A DNA stretch of 64,000 nucleotides from Sphingomonas sanxanigenens DSM 19645 = NX02 (GTDB lineage: Bacteria; Pseudomonadota; Alphaproteobacteria; Sphingomonadales; Sphingomonadaceae). The stretch is taken from assembly GCF_000512205.2 (NCBI RefSeq), contig NZ_CP006644.1:5787501-5851500 (forward strand). Direction: 5' to 3'. A program made the translations under genes and the position numbers. How positions within the stretch are numbered: the stretch's first letter is position 1; each line of letters opens with the position of its first letter. This document shows positions 33,892 through 43,116 of this stretch, piece after piece. The notes beneath the pieces are model-generated. The model did not search any database. It was not told where the DNA came from and was given only the letters and a program-made list of their open reading frames with translations.

Positions 33892-35079
33892 TCAGCTCGC
33901 CCCGCCGATCGCCCCCGGCGTCAGCGCCAGCGCGAGCAGCACCAGCGCGACGCTGACATAGCCCCAGGCGCCCATGCCTGCCCAGGCGATGCGTAGACCG
34001 CTCCTCTCGCTCTTCTCCGCCTTCGCCAGCCGGAAGCTGTAGATGATCGTGCCGGTGACGGCCATCGCGGTCATCGCCGCGCCGAAGAGGAACCAGAGGA
34101 TCTTGGTGGCGAGGCCGCCGAAGGTGCCGAAGTGCAACGGGTCGGCCATTTCCGAGATGCGCTGGTGGAGCGAGAGCGTGCGGCCGTCGAGCTGACCGGT
34201 CACCGCCATGGTCGCTGGATCGACCGCAACCGCATTGGCGCGGTCACGCACCAGCCAGGCGTGGGACTGGCCTAGCAGGATCACGCCATTGGTCTCGGTG
34301 AAGCGGATCTCGCGGATGTCCAGATCCGGGTCGGCGCGCCGGGCGACGGCGATCAACCGGTCGAGCGCAGCGCCCGTCGGGGGCGGCGCGGTGGCCACCG
34401 TCGCCGGCAGTCGCGGCACCGGCGCGTTGCCGCCAAGCGTCTCGACCAGATACCAGATGCCGGTAAGTGCGATCAGCGCGACGAACCAAAGGCTCCACAA
34501 TCCGACGAGCCTGTGAAGGTCACCGGTCAGCCGCCGTCCGTCGCCGCCGCGGGGCATGCGGAAGAAGCCGCGCCACCATTTCTTGTAGGTGACGACACCC
34601 GACACCAGCGAGATCGCGATCAGCAATGCCAGCGCGCTGACGATCGGGATGCCGATCTTCGTCGGCAGCATCAGGTGACGGTGCACCTGGCGCAGGAAGC
34701 GGTGGACGTTCGCCCAACCATGCTTGCCCTGCACCTCCGCCGTCCACGGATCGATGTAGACGCGGCCGGGCGCGCCCTTGCCCGGATCGATCCATGCTTC
34801 GGCGGCGAACCATGGATCGATGGGTGCGTAGAGCGTCTGCAGCCGGCCCTCGGGCGCGGCCTCCGCGGCCGCCTCGGCAAGCTGGCCCCAGCTTGCCGTC
34901 GGGCCCGCTTGCGGCGCTACCCGCATGGCGGGCGTCACCATCCAGTCGATCTCGTGCGCGAACACCGCGAGCGTGCCGGTCAGCAGGATGAAGGTGAGGA
35001 AGACGGACAGCTTCAGCCCGATCCAGGCATGCACCACCCACCACAGCGACCGGCCCTTCGATGCACGCGGCTTGGCCAT
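33892..35079 (-). CDS. PepSY-associated TM domain protein (siderophore-linked reductase type)
   Basis: The protein has 395 residues with four membrane helices. The first lies at LSVFLTFILLTGTLAVFAHEIDW, whose helix and HEID motif are typical of the PepSY-TM family. HRFLRQVHRHLMLPTKIG and DLHRLVGLWSLWFV contribute conserved histidines, and LHQRISEMADPLHFGTFGG lies between helices. Two PepSY-like periplasmic domains separate the helices. FoxB-like members reduce ferric siderophores at the inner membrane. It lies directly behind the siderophore receptor gene on the same strand, 3 bp apart, so it probably handles iron from that ligand. Confidence 0.92.
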   Translation of the reverse strand: MAKPRASKGRSLWWVVHAWIGLKLSVFLTFILLTGTLAVFAHEIDWMVTPAMRVAPQAGPTASWGQLAEAAAEAAPEGRLQTLYAPIDPWFAAEAWIDPGKGAPGRVYIDPWTAEVQGKHGWANVHRFLRQVHRHLMLPTKIGIPIVSALALLIAISLVSGVVTYKKWWRGFFRMPRGGDGRRLTGDLHRLVGLWSLWFVALIALTGIWYLVETLGGNAPVPRLPATVATAPPPTGAALDRLIAVARRADPDLDIREIRFTETNGVILLGQSHAWLVRDRANAVAVDPATMAVTGQLDGRTLSLHQRISEMADPLHFGTFGGLATKILWFLFGAAMTAMAVTGTIIYSFRLAKAEKSERSGLRIAWAGMGAWGYVSVALVLLALALTPGAIGGAS

Positions 35080-35082
35080 CCG

Positions 35083-37191
35083 TCAGAACTTGAAGCGGAG
35101 TTCGGCGAGGAAGGTGCGCGGCTCGCCGGGGAAGTGGCCGCTCTGCGCCGAGAAGCCCGAAGCCGCGTAGACCTTGTCGAAGATGTTATCGACGCGCAGC
35201 ATGAGTTCGGCGAAGCCCAGCCCCTTGGTGATCGAGGCGTCGAAGATCGTATAGGGCCGCACCGTCTGACCGGAGAGGCTGATGCGCTTCGAGACATGCT
35301 CGCCGCCCATCGCGAAAGCGGTATCGATCACGGGCACCTGATAGCGCGTCCAGAAGCCGACCTTGTGCTTGGGCGCGTTGGCGAAGCGATTGCCCACGGC
35401 GTTGGTGATCGCCTGCCCTGCGATCGTGCCGGTGATCTTCGTGTCGTTATAGCCATAGTTGACCAGCAGCACCCAGTTGGGGGTGATATCGGTCGAAAGG
35501 TCGATCTCGAACCCCTTGCTCGTCACCTCGCCGATCGGACGAAGCTGATCCTGTCCGTTGACCGGCGGCAGGCTGGGGTCGGCCTGGAGGATGTTCTTGC
35601 GAACGATGCGGTAGGCGGCGAGATTGGCCTGCAGCCGTCCTTCGAACAGGTCTGTCTTCACGCCGCCTTCGAACTGGTCGCCCGTGACGGGGGCGAAGGG
35701 GCCGCCGACATCGACGTTCTGGCTGGCGGCGGTCTGCGGTTCGAAGCTCTGCGACCAGCTCAGATAGAGCGACACATCCTTGCGCGGCTTGAAGATCGCG
35801 CCGGTGCGCAACGTGATGTCGTCATCCTCATAGGATGCGGCATCGACCACGCGGTCCTCGAACTTGTCGTAGCGGATGCCGCCGACCAGCAGGAACGCGT
35901 CGGTGAGGCTGATCTGGTCCTGCAAATAGACGCCCTGCCTTTTGGTGCGCGTGTCGGTGCGGGTGAAGGGCAGCAGCGCCGCGCGCGCCACATCGCGCGC
36001 GGACGTGGTATAGACCGGATTGCTGAGGCTGAGCGGGGTGACGCCGGCGCGCAGGATCCGCGAATCGAGGACACTGGTCTCGTCATACCAGTCCGCGCCG
36101 GTCTGGACCTTGTGTTCCATGCCCAGGATGTCGACGCGCGCGGAAAGGTTGGTGGAGAAGGACAGGCCGTCCACGTCGCGGATCTGGTCGCGGAATTCGC
36201 GCGCCACCAGATCCGGATTGCCCGCCACCAGCCCGCGCGGCTCGTGATATTGCTGCGTCTCGGTCGCCTTGAAGTAGCGCACGCCGGCATCGAACGTCAC
36301 CCGGTCGCCGATCGTGGTGGCGTAGCGCGCCTGATAGGCCTCGGACTTCAGATGGAGGAAGTCGGTCGGCTCGTTGGCGTTCCAGCGGATGTCCGTCAGG
36401 AAATTGCCGTCATCGTCGGTCAGCACGCCGCGCAGGCGGTTGGCCTGCAGGTCGTTGTCGTAGATCGTCGCCTGGAGGGTGAGCTTGCCGCCCTCGTTCG
36501 TCCTGATCGAAAGGCCGGCGTCACCGATCAGCGACTTGTTCTGCGTGTTGCGGCGCCAGGGATCCATCGATTCATAGAAGCCGCCCAGCCGATAGGTGAC
36601 GATGCCGTCGGCATCGACCTTGCCTGTCGCCTCGGCCGAGATGCCGACGCGATCGTAATTGCCGCCGGTCACCACGGTGCGCAGCCCGGCGGTCTCGCTC
36701 GGCATCTTCGAGACATAGTTGATGATGCCGCCCGGCGATCCGGGGCCGAAGAACAGGCCGGCGGGGCCTTTCAGCACCTCGACCCGCTCGATGTTGAACA
36801 GTTGCGGTACCGAGAAACCGATGAAGGGATTGCCCCGCATGCCATCATAGAAGGACTGGTCCTGCCGGAAGCCGCGGAAGGTGATGCCGGCATAGGAGAA
36901 GAAGCTGACGCCGGAGATGTTGCGGTAGATGTCGGTCGCGTCGCGCGCGCCCTGATCCACGAACAGTTCGGAATTGATGACCTGCAGGGCCTGCGGGATG
37001 TTGAGCGGATCCTCCGCCACCTTGCCGACCGTGGTGGTCTCGGTGCGGTACAGCCTTTGGGCGCGGCCGGTGACGACGATGTCGTCACCGCCTTCGGCAA
37101 CGGGCTCCGCCGGCGCGGTGGAAACCTGCGCCGCGGCATAGGCCGGACACAGCGATGCGGTCGCGAGCAACGCGATGCGAACGATGAGCAA
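35083..37191 (-). CDS. TonB-dependent siderophore receptor
   Basis: The protein has about 702 residues. The signal peptide ends at CPAYAAAQ. The TonB-box-like DDIVVTGRAQ precedes a plug of the siderophore class: EDPLNIPQALQVINSELF, YRNISGVSFFSYAGITFRGF and IERVEVLKGPAGLFFGPGSP. The barrel ends in FLAELRFKF. A TTG at 37191 has AAGGGGG just upstream and gives a normal signal peptide, so it is the preferred start; an in-frame TTG at 37215 is the alternative. A Fur-type TGC-N9-GCA box lies 31 bp upstream. It should import a ferric siderophore when iron is low. Confidence 0.93.
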   Translation of the reverse strand: MLIVRIALLATASLCPAYAAAQVSTAPAEPVAEGGDDIVVTGRAQRLYRTETTTVGKVAEDPLNIPQALQVINSELFVDQGARDATDIYRNISGVSFFSYAGITFRGFRQDQSFYDGMRGNPFIGFSVPQLFNIERVEVLKGPAGLFFGPGSPGGIINYVSKMPSETAGLRTVVTGGNYDRVGISAEATGKVDADGIVTYRLGGFYESMDPWRRNTQNKSLIGDAGLSIRTNEGGKLTLQATIYDNDLQANRLRGVLTDDDGNFLTDIRWNANEPTDFLHLKSEAYQARYATTIGDRVTFDAGVRYFKATETQQYHEPRGLVAGNPDLVAREFRDQIRDVDGLSFSTNLSARVDILGMEHKVQTGADWYDETSVLDSRILRAGVTPLSLSNPVYTTSARDVARAALLPFTRTDTRTKRQGVYLQDQISLTDAFLLVGGIRYDKFEDRVVDAASYEDDDITLRTGAIFKPRKDVSLYLSWSQSFEPQTAASQNVDVGGPFAPVTGDQFEGGVKTDLFEGRLQANLAAYRIVRKNILQADPSLPPVNGQDQLRPIGEVTSKGFEIDLSTDITPNWVLLVNYGYNDTKITGTIAGQAITNAVGNRFANAPKHKVGFWTRYQVPVIDTAFAMGGEHVSKRISLSGQTVRPYTIFDASITKGLGFAELMLRVDNIFDKVYAASGFSAQSGHFPGEPRTFLAELRFKF

Positions 37192-37221
37192 CAGGACCCC
37201 CTTGATGCATATCAACTTAAT

Positions 37222-37236
37222 TGCGATTTAGTCGCA
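37222..37236 (-). promoter_or_regulatory. Candidate Fur box TGCGA-TTTAG-TCGCA
   Basis: Perfect 5-bp arms around a 5-nt spacer also match the TGC-N9-GCA form of alphaproteobacterial Fur-type sites. Its position just upstream of the siderophore receptor fits iron-dependent repression of the receptor and the PepSY-TM gene. Confidence 0.65.
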
Positions 37237-37320
37237 CTATCGTTCGCAACGGGGGATTGCAACCGGGGTCGGTCGAGATCGAACGGATGGCGACGGCGGA
37301 GGACGCGATCCCCCGCCGTT

Positions 37321-39510
37321 TCACACGAGCTCGGGCAGTCCGCCGATGATCTTGTCCAGCGTCAGCGGATAGTCCCGCACGCGTACGCCGCAGGCATTGT
37401 AGACCGCGTTCGCCACCGCCGCACCGACGCCGCAGATGCCGAGCTCGCCGACGCCCTTGGCCTTCATCGGCGAGGTCTTGTCGTCCACCTCGTCGAGGAA
37501 GAACACGTCCTGATGCGGAATGTCGGCATGAACCGGCACATGATATTCGGCCATGTCGTGGTTGACGAAGAAGCCGAAGCGCTTGTCGACCACCGCCTCT
37601 TCCATCAGCGCGGCGCCGACGCCCATCGTCATCGCCCCGATCACCTGGCTGCGTGCGGATTTGGGGTTGAGGATGCGGCCCGCGGCGAAGGCGCCGCCCA
37701 TTCGCCGCACCCGCACCTCGCCGGTCATCACGTCCACGCCCACTTCGGCGAAATGCGCGCCGAAGGTCGATTGGGCGTAGCGCTCGGCGAGGTCGCCATA
37801 GTCGATCGTGTCTTCGGCGACGAGGCCGGCGGCATCGGTCAGCGGCGCGGTGCGGTTGCCCGAACGAACCCTGCCATCCTCGAACACCGCGTCCGCCGAG
37901 TTGAACCCCAGCTTCTGCGCCACCTTCTCGCGCAGGGCGACGCAGGCGGCATAGACGCCGGCGGTCGCGCTGTTCGCGCCCCATTGCCCGCCCGACCCGG
38001 CGGAGACGGGGAAGCGGGAATCGCCGAGCTCGACGATGACCTGCCCGATCTCCACGCCCATCATCTCGGCGGCGGTCTGCGCGATGATCGTGTAGCTGCC
38101 GGTGCCGATGTCGGTCATGTCGGTCTGCACGGTCACCCGGCCCTGGCCGTCGATGCCGACGCGCGCGCCCGATCTCATGTTGATGTTGTCGCGGAACGCC
38201 GCGGCCACGCCCATCCCGACCAGCCAGCGGCCATCGCGGGTGCTGCCCGGCTTCGCCTTGCGCCTGTTCCAGCCGAAACGCTCCGCGCCGATGCGCAGGC
38301 AGCCGACGAGATCGCGTTGCGAGAAGGGCCGCTCGGGCTTTTCGGGATCGACCTGCGTGTCGTTGCGGATGCGCAGTTCGACCGGGTCCATCCCCAGCGT
38401 CTCGGCGAGTTCGTCCATCGCGATCTCGAGCGCGAGCAGCCCTACCGCCTCGCCGGGCGCGCGCATCGCATTGCCTTCCGGCAGGTCGAGCACCGCCAGC
38501 CGCGTCGCCGTCATGCGATTGGCGCCCGCATAGAGAAGGCGCGTCTGCATCACCGCGGTTTCCGGGCCGCCCCCGGGCAGGTCGCCCGACCAGCTTTCAT
38601 GGCCGATCGCGGTGATCGTGCCGTCCTGCGTGGCGCCCAGCCGCACGCGCTGGATGGTCGCGGGGCGGTGGGTGGTGTTGTTGACGACCTGCGTGCGCAA
38701 CAGCGCGACCTTCACCGGACGCTTGACCGCCCGTGCCGCGAGCGCCGCCATCACCGCGTCCGAGCGGATCCACAATTTCGATCCGAAACCGCCGCCGAGA
38801 TAGGGTGAGGAGACGGTGATGCGATCCTTGGGGATACCCAGGGTCTGGCTGAGATCGCGCACTGCCCAGGCGATCATCTGGTTGGAGGTCCACACCGTCA
38901 GCCGGTCGCCCTCCCACGCCGCGATCGTCGCGTGCGGTTCCATCATCGCGTGGCTGTGATCGGGGGTGGTATAGGTCTGGTCGATCTTCACCGGTGCCGC
39001 GGCGAAGGCGGTGGCGAAATCGCCGAACGCGCTGTCCGGCCCGCCGGACTTGGGTTTGGTCGCGCCATCCTTGGCGGCGGCGAGATCGAAACTGCCCTTG
39101 GCCCGCTGATAGTCGACGTGCACGGCGCGCGCGGCGTCGCGCGCCTGCTCGAACGTCTCGGCGACGACCACCGCCACCGCCTGGTCGTAATGCTCGACAT
39201 CCGGCCCGGCGAGCATGCGCGCGGTGTGCGCTCCGGCCTTTTTGAGCGGCCCGGCATTCTGCCACGTGACGATGCCGAGCACGCCGGGCAGCGCGTCCGC
39301 CGCCGACGTGTCGATCGCAAGGATGCGGCCCTTGGCGATCGTCGCGCCGACGATCACGCCATAGGCGGCGCCGGGCGCGACATCGTGCCGTTCATAGGCA
39401 TAGGGCGCGGTGCCGGTGGTCTTGAGCGGCCCGTCGATGCGGTCGTGCGGCTTGCCGACCACCCTCATCCGGTCGATCGGGTTGGTCGTCGCCGGTGTAT
39501 CGAACTTCAT
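37321..39510 (-). CDS. Molybdenum hydroxylase large subunit (PaoC/YagR-like aldehyde oxidoreductase)
   Basis: The protein has 729 residues with both aldehyde-oxidase/xanthine-dehydrogenase domains. The N-terminal domain has DRIDGPLKTTGTAPYAYERH. The molybdopterin-binding part has SPYLGGGFGSKLWIRSD, AMRAPGEAVGLLALEIAMDE and SGGQWGANSATAGVYAAC. The catalytic glutamate region reads GVGELGICGVGAAVANAVYN near the C-terminus. It oxidises aldehydes with a Mo cofactor, in complex with the two subunits encoded just upstream. AAAGGG precedes the ATG, which is 4 bp after the FAD-subunit stop. Confidence 0.93.
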   Translation of the reverse strand: MKFDTPATTNPIDRMRVVGKPHDRIDGPLKTTGTAPYAYERHDVAPGAAYGVIVGATIAKGRILAIDTSAADALPGVLGIVTWQNAGPLKKAGAHTARMLAGPDVEHYDQAVAVVVAETFEQARDAARAVHVDYQRAKGSFDLAAAKDGATKPKSGGPDSAFGDFATAFAAAPVKIDQTYTTPDHSHAMMEPHATIAAWEGDRLTVWTSNQMIAWAVRDLSQTLGIPKDRITVSSPYLGGGFGSKLWIRSDAVMAALAARAVKRPVKVALLRTQVVNNTTHRPATIQRVRLGATQDGTITAIGHESWSGDLPGGGPETAVMQTRLLYAGANRMTATRLAVLDLPEGNAMRAPGEAVGLLALEIAMDELAETLGMDPVELRIRNDTQVDPEKPERPFSQRDLVGCLRIGAERFGWNRRKAKPGSTRDGRWLVGMGVAAAFRDNINMRSGARVGIDGQGRVTVQTDMTDIGTGSYTIIAQTAAEMMGVEIGQVIVELGDSRFPVSAGSGGQWGANSATAGVYAACVALREKVAQKLGFNSADAVFEDGRVRSGNRTAPLTDAAGLVAEDTIDYGDLAERYAQSTFGAHFAEVGVDVMTGEVRVRRMGGAFAAGRILNPKSARSQVIGAMTMGVGAALMEEAVVDKRFGFFVNHDMAEYHVPVHADIPHQDVFFLDEVDDKTSPMKAKGVGELGICGVGAAVANAVYNACGVRVRDYPLTLDKIIGGLPELV

Positions 39511-39514
39511 CGGC

Positions 39515-40465
39515 TTACCCTTTCGCCTGCGCCAGCACCCAGTTGAGCGTGCGCTCGACAAGGGGCCGCTTGAACGCATTGGCCTCGGTGGCGCGCGCGC
39601 CGGCAAGCACCGCCTCGGCAAGCGGTTTCGCACCGCGCCCCGCCTCGGCCTCCGCCGCTTCGACCCGCCACGGCTTGTGCGCGAGGCCGCCAAAGGCGAA
39701 GCGGCCCCCGCCATCCTCGCCGATCACCGCCGCAACCGAAATCACCGCGAACGCATAGGAGGTGCGATCGCGCACCTTGCGGTAGATGTGGGTGCCGGCG
39801 ATGGGCTTCGGCAATGTCACCGCAGTGATCAGTTCGCCCGGCTGCAGCGCCGTTTCGATGTGCGGCGTGGCGCCGGGCAGCCGGTGGAAGTCGGCGATCG
39901 GGATCGCGCGGGTGCCGCCATCGGGCGTCACCGTCTCCACGCTGGCGTCGAGCAGCCGCATCGCCACCGCCATGTCGCTGGGATGGGTGGCGATGCACTG
40001 GTCGCTGGTGCCGAGGATCGCGAGGTTGCGGTTGAACCCGCCGATCGCGGCGCAGCCGGACCCGGGCTTGCGCTTGTTGCAGGCCTGCGCCGGATCGTAG
40101 AAATAGGGGCAGCGGGTGCGCTGGAGGAGGTTGCCGCCGGTGGTCGCCTTGTTGCGGAGCTGGCCCGATGCGCCGGAGACGAGCGCCCGCGTCAGCACGC
40201 CATAGTCTCGTCGCACGCGCCGGTCCGCCGCGAGATCGGTGTTGCGCACCAGCGCGCCGATGCGCAGCCCGCCCTCCGGCGTCTGCTCGATCGTGTCGAG
40301 CCCCAGCCGGTTGACGTCGATCAGGTGCGTCGGCGTCTCGATCTGCAGCTTCATCAGGTCGAGCAGGTTGGTGCCGCCCGCGATGAAGCGCGCGCCCTGG
40401 GTGCGCGCGGCGGCGGCCGCCGCTTCCGCCGCGCTGCTCGCGCGCTCATAGGTGAAGGGCTTCAC
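39515..40465 (-). CDS. FAD-binding subunit of the molybdenum hydroxylase (PaoB/YagS-like)
   Basis: The protein has 316 residues. The FAD site is [20 protein letters not shown] near residue 25. A cysteine cluster [21 protein letters not shown] matches the extra [4Fe-4S] centre of PaoB. The CO-dehydrogenase-flavoprotein C-terminal domain follows from about residue 205 ([20 protein letters not shown]). The start is GTG at 40463-40465, overlapping the stop of the iron-sulfur subunit as GTGA. It passes electrons from the Mo and Fe-S centres to an acceptor. Confidence 0.93.
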   Translation of the reverse strand: MKPFTYERASSAAEAAAAAARTQGARFIAGGTNLLDLMKLQIETPTHLIDVNRLGLDTIEQTPEGGLRIGALVRNTDLAADRRVRRDYGVLTRALVSGASGQLRNKATTGGNLLQRTRCPYFYDPAQACNKRKPGSGCAAIGGFNRNLAILGTSDQCIATHPSDMAVAMRLLDASVETVTPDGGTRAIPIADFHRLPGATPHIETALQPGELITAVTLPKPIAGTHIYRKVRDRTSYAFAVISVAAVIGEDGGGRFAFGGLAHKPWRVEAAEAEAGRGAKPLAEAVLAGARATEANAFKRPLVERTLNWVLAQAKG

Positions 40466-40971
40466 AGCGTTGCTCCCGCGACGTCGGCCATCGCATCGAT
40501 GATGTTGGAATAGGCGCCGCAGCGGCAGATATTGCCGCTCATCCGCTCGCGAAGCTCCGCGTCGGAAAGCTCGGGCGCGGCCTCGATATCGGCGCTGACA
40601 TGGCTGGGAATGCCGGCCTCGATCTCGTCGAGCACCGCCACCGCCGAGCAGATCTGCCCCGGCGTGCAATAGCCGCACTGATAGCCGTCATGCACGATGA
40701 ACGCCTTCTGCATCGGATGCAGTTTCTCCGGCGTGCCGAGCCCCTCGATCGTGGTGACGCACTCGCCCTCGTGCATTACCGCCAAGGTCAGGCAAGCGTT
40801 GATCCGCCGCCCCTCGACGATCACCGTGCAGGCGCCGCACTGGCCATGATCGCAGCCCTTCTTGCTGCCGGTCAGGTGCAAATGCTCGCGCAGGGCATCG
40901 AGCAATGTGGTGCGCGGATCCAGTTCCAGCGCATGGTCCTTGCCGTTGATCGTCAGCGAAACCTTCATCAT
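40462..40971 (-). CDS. [2Fe-2S] subunit of the molybdenum hydroxylase (PaoA/YagT-like), mature domain
   Basis: The 169-residue frame beginning [17 protein letters not shown] holds both iron-sulfur clusters: [16 protein letters not shown] and the C of INACL for cluster I, and [13 protein letters not shown] with [10 protein letters not shown] for cluster II. It matches E. coli PaoA in its mature part. PaoA normally starts with a Tat signal peptide, but here that signal is encoded upstream in a different frame (40968-41102). As it stands translation may begin at the ATG pair at 40966-40971 and leave the protein in the cytoplasm. Confidence 0.88.
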   Translation of the reverse strand: MMKVSLTINGKDHALELDPRTTLLDALREHLHLTGSKKGCDHGQCGACTVIVEGRRINACLTLAVMHEGECVTTIEGLGTPEKLHPMQKAFIVHDGYQCGYCTPGQICSAVAVLDEIEAGIPSHVSADIEAAPELSDAELRERMSGNICRCGAYSNIIDAMADVAGATL

Positions 40972-41102
40972 CGGCGTATCGTCTGCCTTCTTCTTGTCCT
41001 GGGTACGGCGCCGGGCGCCGGTACGGATGACCCCGCGGCCGTCGCCACGCCCGCCGCGAGGATCGCACGGCGCGTGATATCGAACGGCGATGCATCGGTC
41101 AT
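40968..41102 (-). pseudogene. Out-of-frame Tat signal peptide of the PaoA-like subunit
   Basis: From ATG 41102 the frame reads MTDASPFDITRRAILAAG then VATAAGSSVPAPGAVP, a textbook twin-arginine signal (TRRAIL) and linker. It then runs out of frame and stops at TGA 40968-40970, across the ATG pair of the mature domain. Adding one C at the CCC of 41001-41003 would give ...[18 protein letters not shown], joining both parts in one frame. It is therefore a single-base deletion, real or from sequencing. The gene would then span 40462-41102. Confidence 0.65.
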
Positions 41103-41426
41103 CGGCGGGTCCTTGTTCTGTCACGATTCGGCTGGCTGGCTGGCCGGGCGCGCGCGGATTGGTTCCGCGTCTGGTTGGCGATGCTACTGCGACCGGGGGG
41201 AACGGCTCAAGGGGGGAATGGTTTCGGGCGGGATGCCGACGTGCGGCCGCACGGAGCACAGGCGACGCCGTTCTTTCGCGATTCGCAGATCGGGCGCACC
41301 CCGCCGGCAGCATCGTAGAGGACCTCGCGGCCAGCGCGCCCCCGGACCCTTCGGCGCGGCGACGCGTTTGACGATCCGCCTCAGCGGCATCAAATGATTG
41401 TTATCCAAGACTTACGGGAGATCGGG
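41103..41426. other. Gene-free stretch between the PaoA region and a small secreted protein gene
   Basis: This 324-bp region separates divergent genes and should hold promoters for both. Short open frames on both strands read as Arg/Pro-rich noise without start sites, and no strong palindrome was noticed. A GGGAG ribosome binding site for the next gene lies at its right end. Confidence 0.4.
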
Positions 41427-41702
41427 ATGCACAGGTCGCACCAAATCGCACTGGCGGGTTTCCTGCTTGCGGTAGCGCAGCCCGCTTGGGCGGAGATCGT
41501 GAACCTGACCAACAGTGCAGAGGGCGAGAACAAGGACAAGGGCGTCGCCGCGGTGAAGCAGAAGCTGGTCGCGGCGTGCACCGAGCGCAGCGGCAAGCCC
41601 GATGCGGCGTCGTTCGAGATCGTCTTCGAGAAGACCTCGCCCAACCCCGACGTGCCCAAGCCCTATTATGTCGACGGCAAGATGAAATGCGATCTGCCCT
41701 GA
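41427..41702 (+). CDS. Small secreted hypothetical protein
   Basis: The protein has 91 residues. The signal peptide MHRSHQIALAGFLLAVAQ ends at AWA. The mature 68 residues are soluble and hold two cysteines (VAACTERSGK and KMKCDLP). GGGAG lies 6 nt before the ATG at 41427, and an in-frame ATG at 41394 has no such site. No family is recognised. It is probably a periplasmic protein. Confidence 0.7.
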   Translation: MHRSHQIALAGFLLAVAQPAWAEIVNLTNSAEGENKDKGVAAVKQKLVAACTERSGKPDAASFEIVFEKTSPNPDVPKPYYVDGKMKCDLP

Positions 41703-41722
41703 TGAGCGGCTGATCGCGCCCG

Positions 41723-43033
41723 TCACTTCTTCCATGCCGGCTCCGCGCTCAGCCGCGTCATCAACAGCGCCGCGCGCTTGATCTGGCGGGGGAAGCTGTC
41801 GAGGTCGACGCGTTCTTCCGGCGTGTGGTCGCCGCTGCTGCTGGGGCCGAGGCCGGCGATGCTGTCGACGTGCGCGGCGACGAAGCTGATGTCGCCGGCG
41901 CCGCGCTTGAGCGGATCGAGCACCGGCATCGCGGGCAGGCCGAGATCGGTGTTGATGCCGTTGATCCGGTCGAGCAGCGCCTTGTTGCCGGCGGTCGGCG
42001 CCATCGGCGGATAGCCTTCCTCGAACGCGATGGTCGCGCCGGTCTGCGGCAGATGCTGCGCGACGATCGCCTCCATCTTCGCCTTCACCCGCACGATCTG
42101 CTCCTCGGTCAGCGCGCGGAAATCGCCCTTGGCGATGGCGATGGGCGGCACGATGTTGGTCTTGCCGGTGGCGGCGATCTCGGCGTCGTTGGCGCTCGGC
42201 GTCGCGGTCGCGCCGCCGCCGATCAGGCCGATGTTGAAGGTCAGGTTGGGCTCCGGCAGGTCCTTGCGGAACGCGGTGAGGATGCGCGCCAGTTCATAGA
42301 TCGCGCCGTCACCGACCTCGGGCGAGAAGATGCCGCTCGAATGCGCGGACTTGCCGGTCGCGGTGATCGTGTAGCTGGCCGAGGAGCGTCGCGCGATCGA
42401 GCCCTGGTCGCGCCCGTCGATCACCACCAGCCCCTCGAAATCGAGCGCGACGTCGGCATTGTCTGCCGCCGCGACCAGATCGGCACGCGCCGCCTCGACC
42501 GGCTTGCCGGCGGATTCCTCGTCTCCGGTCAGCACGACTTCGATATTGGCGCCGTCCAGCGTGCCGGCCGCTTTCATCGCGCGGAGCGCGGCGAGCATCA
42601 CGACGATGCCGCCCTTGTCGTCGCCCGCGCCGGGGCCGTGCAGGAGGTTCCCCTCGCGCTTCGCGGTCTGGAAGGGGGAATTGGGTTCGAACACCGTGTC
42701 GAGGTGGCCGATCAGCAGCATCCGCGTCGTGCCGGGCTTGCCCTTGTGGGTCGCGATCAGGTGGCCGGCGCGATCGACCTTCGCCATCGGCACCCAGCGG
42801 GTGGTGAAGCCGAGCGCCTCGAACTCAGGCGCCACCATGTCGCGCACCTTCGTCACCCCGGCGACATTGCGGGTGCCGCTGTTCTGCGCGACCAGTTTCT
42901 CGAGCAGCGCGATATCGGCGGTGATGCCGCGATCGGCCTCCGCGACGATCCGGCGCTCGGGCGCGGAGAGCTTCGCGACGGCGGGTGTGGCGAGGATGAG
43001 GAGCGAGAGGGCGGCGAGCGAAAAGCGGGTCAT
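41723..43033 (-). CDS. M20 family metallopeptidase (secreted)
   Basis: The protein has about 436 residues with the signal peptide SLAALSLLILATPAVA. Metal ligands and catalytic residues are in order: LIGHLDTVFEPN, GPGAGDDKGGIVVML, LTGDEESAGKP and a late SGDHTPEERVDLDS. A dimerisation domain lies between (TITATGKSAHSSGIF). It resembles glutamate carboxypeptidase (CPG2-like) enzymes of the periplasm. The start at 43033 gives the signal peptide directly. Confidence 0.93.
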   Translation of the reverse strand: MTRFSLAALSLLILATPAVAKLSAPERRIVAEADRGITADIALLEKLVAQNSGTRNVAGVTKVRDMVAPEFEALGFTTRWVPMAKVDRAGHLIATHKGKPGTTRMLLIGHLDTVFEPNSPFQTAKREGNLLHGPGAGDDKGGIVVMLAALRAMKAAGTLDGANIEVVLTGDEESAGKPVEAARADLVAAADNADVALDFEGLVVIDGRDQGSIARRSSASYTITATGKSAHSSGIFSPEVGDGAIYELARILTAFRKDLPEPNLTFNIGLIGGGATATPSANDAEIAATGKTNIVPPIAIAKGDFRALTEEQIVRVKAKMEAIVAQHLPQTGATIAFEEGYPPMAPTAGNKALLDRINGINTDLGLPAMPVLDPLKRGAGDISFVAAHVDSIAGLGPSSSGDHTPEERVDLDSFPRQIKRAALLMTRLSAEPAWKK

Positions 43034-43075
43034 GGCCGGAGGATAGCTGCGCCGGCGGGCAGGCGCGAACATTTT

Positions 43076-43102
43076 CCTCCCCGGCGCTCGGCACCGGGGA
43101 GG
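43076..43102. terminator. CCTCCCCGG/CCGGGGAGG hairpin after the M3 peptidase gene
   Basis: A 9-bp stem and 9-nt loop lie 15 bp past the M3 peptidase stop and upstream of the M20 gene. It belongs to the CCTCCCCG palindrome family also seen at 13416, 54621 and 58739. No T run follows. Confidence 0.5.
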
Positions 43103-43116
43103 AGGCATGGACGACC

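Noticed and set aside
34513-38808. A plus-strand open frame of about 1430 codons across the PepSY-TM, siderophore receptor and molybdenum subunit genes.
   Set aside because: It lies antisense to three clearly recognised proteins. Its translation is rich in Arg, Asp, Glu and Gly without domains, the typical mirror frame in G+C-rich DNA.
41184-41408. A 74-codon minus-strand frame starting with ATG in the gap after the PaoA region.
   Set aside because: The product is Arg/Pro/Ser-rich, there is no ribosome binding site, and it overlaps the leader of the secreted protein gene.
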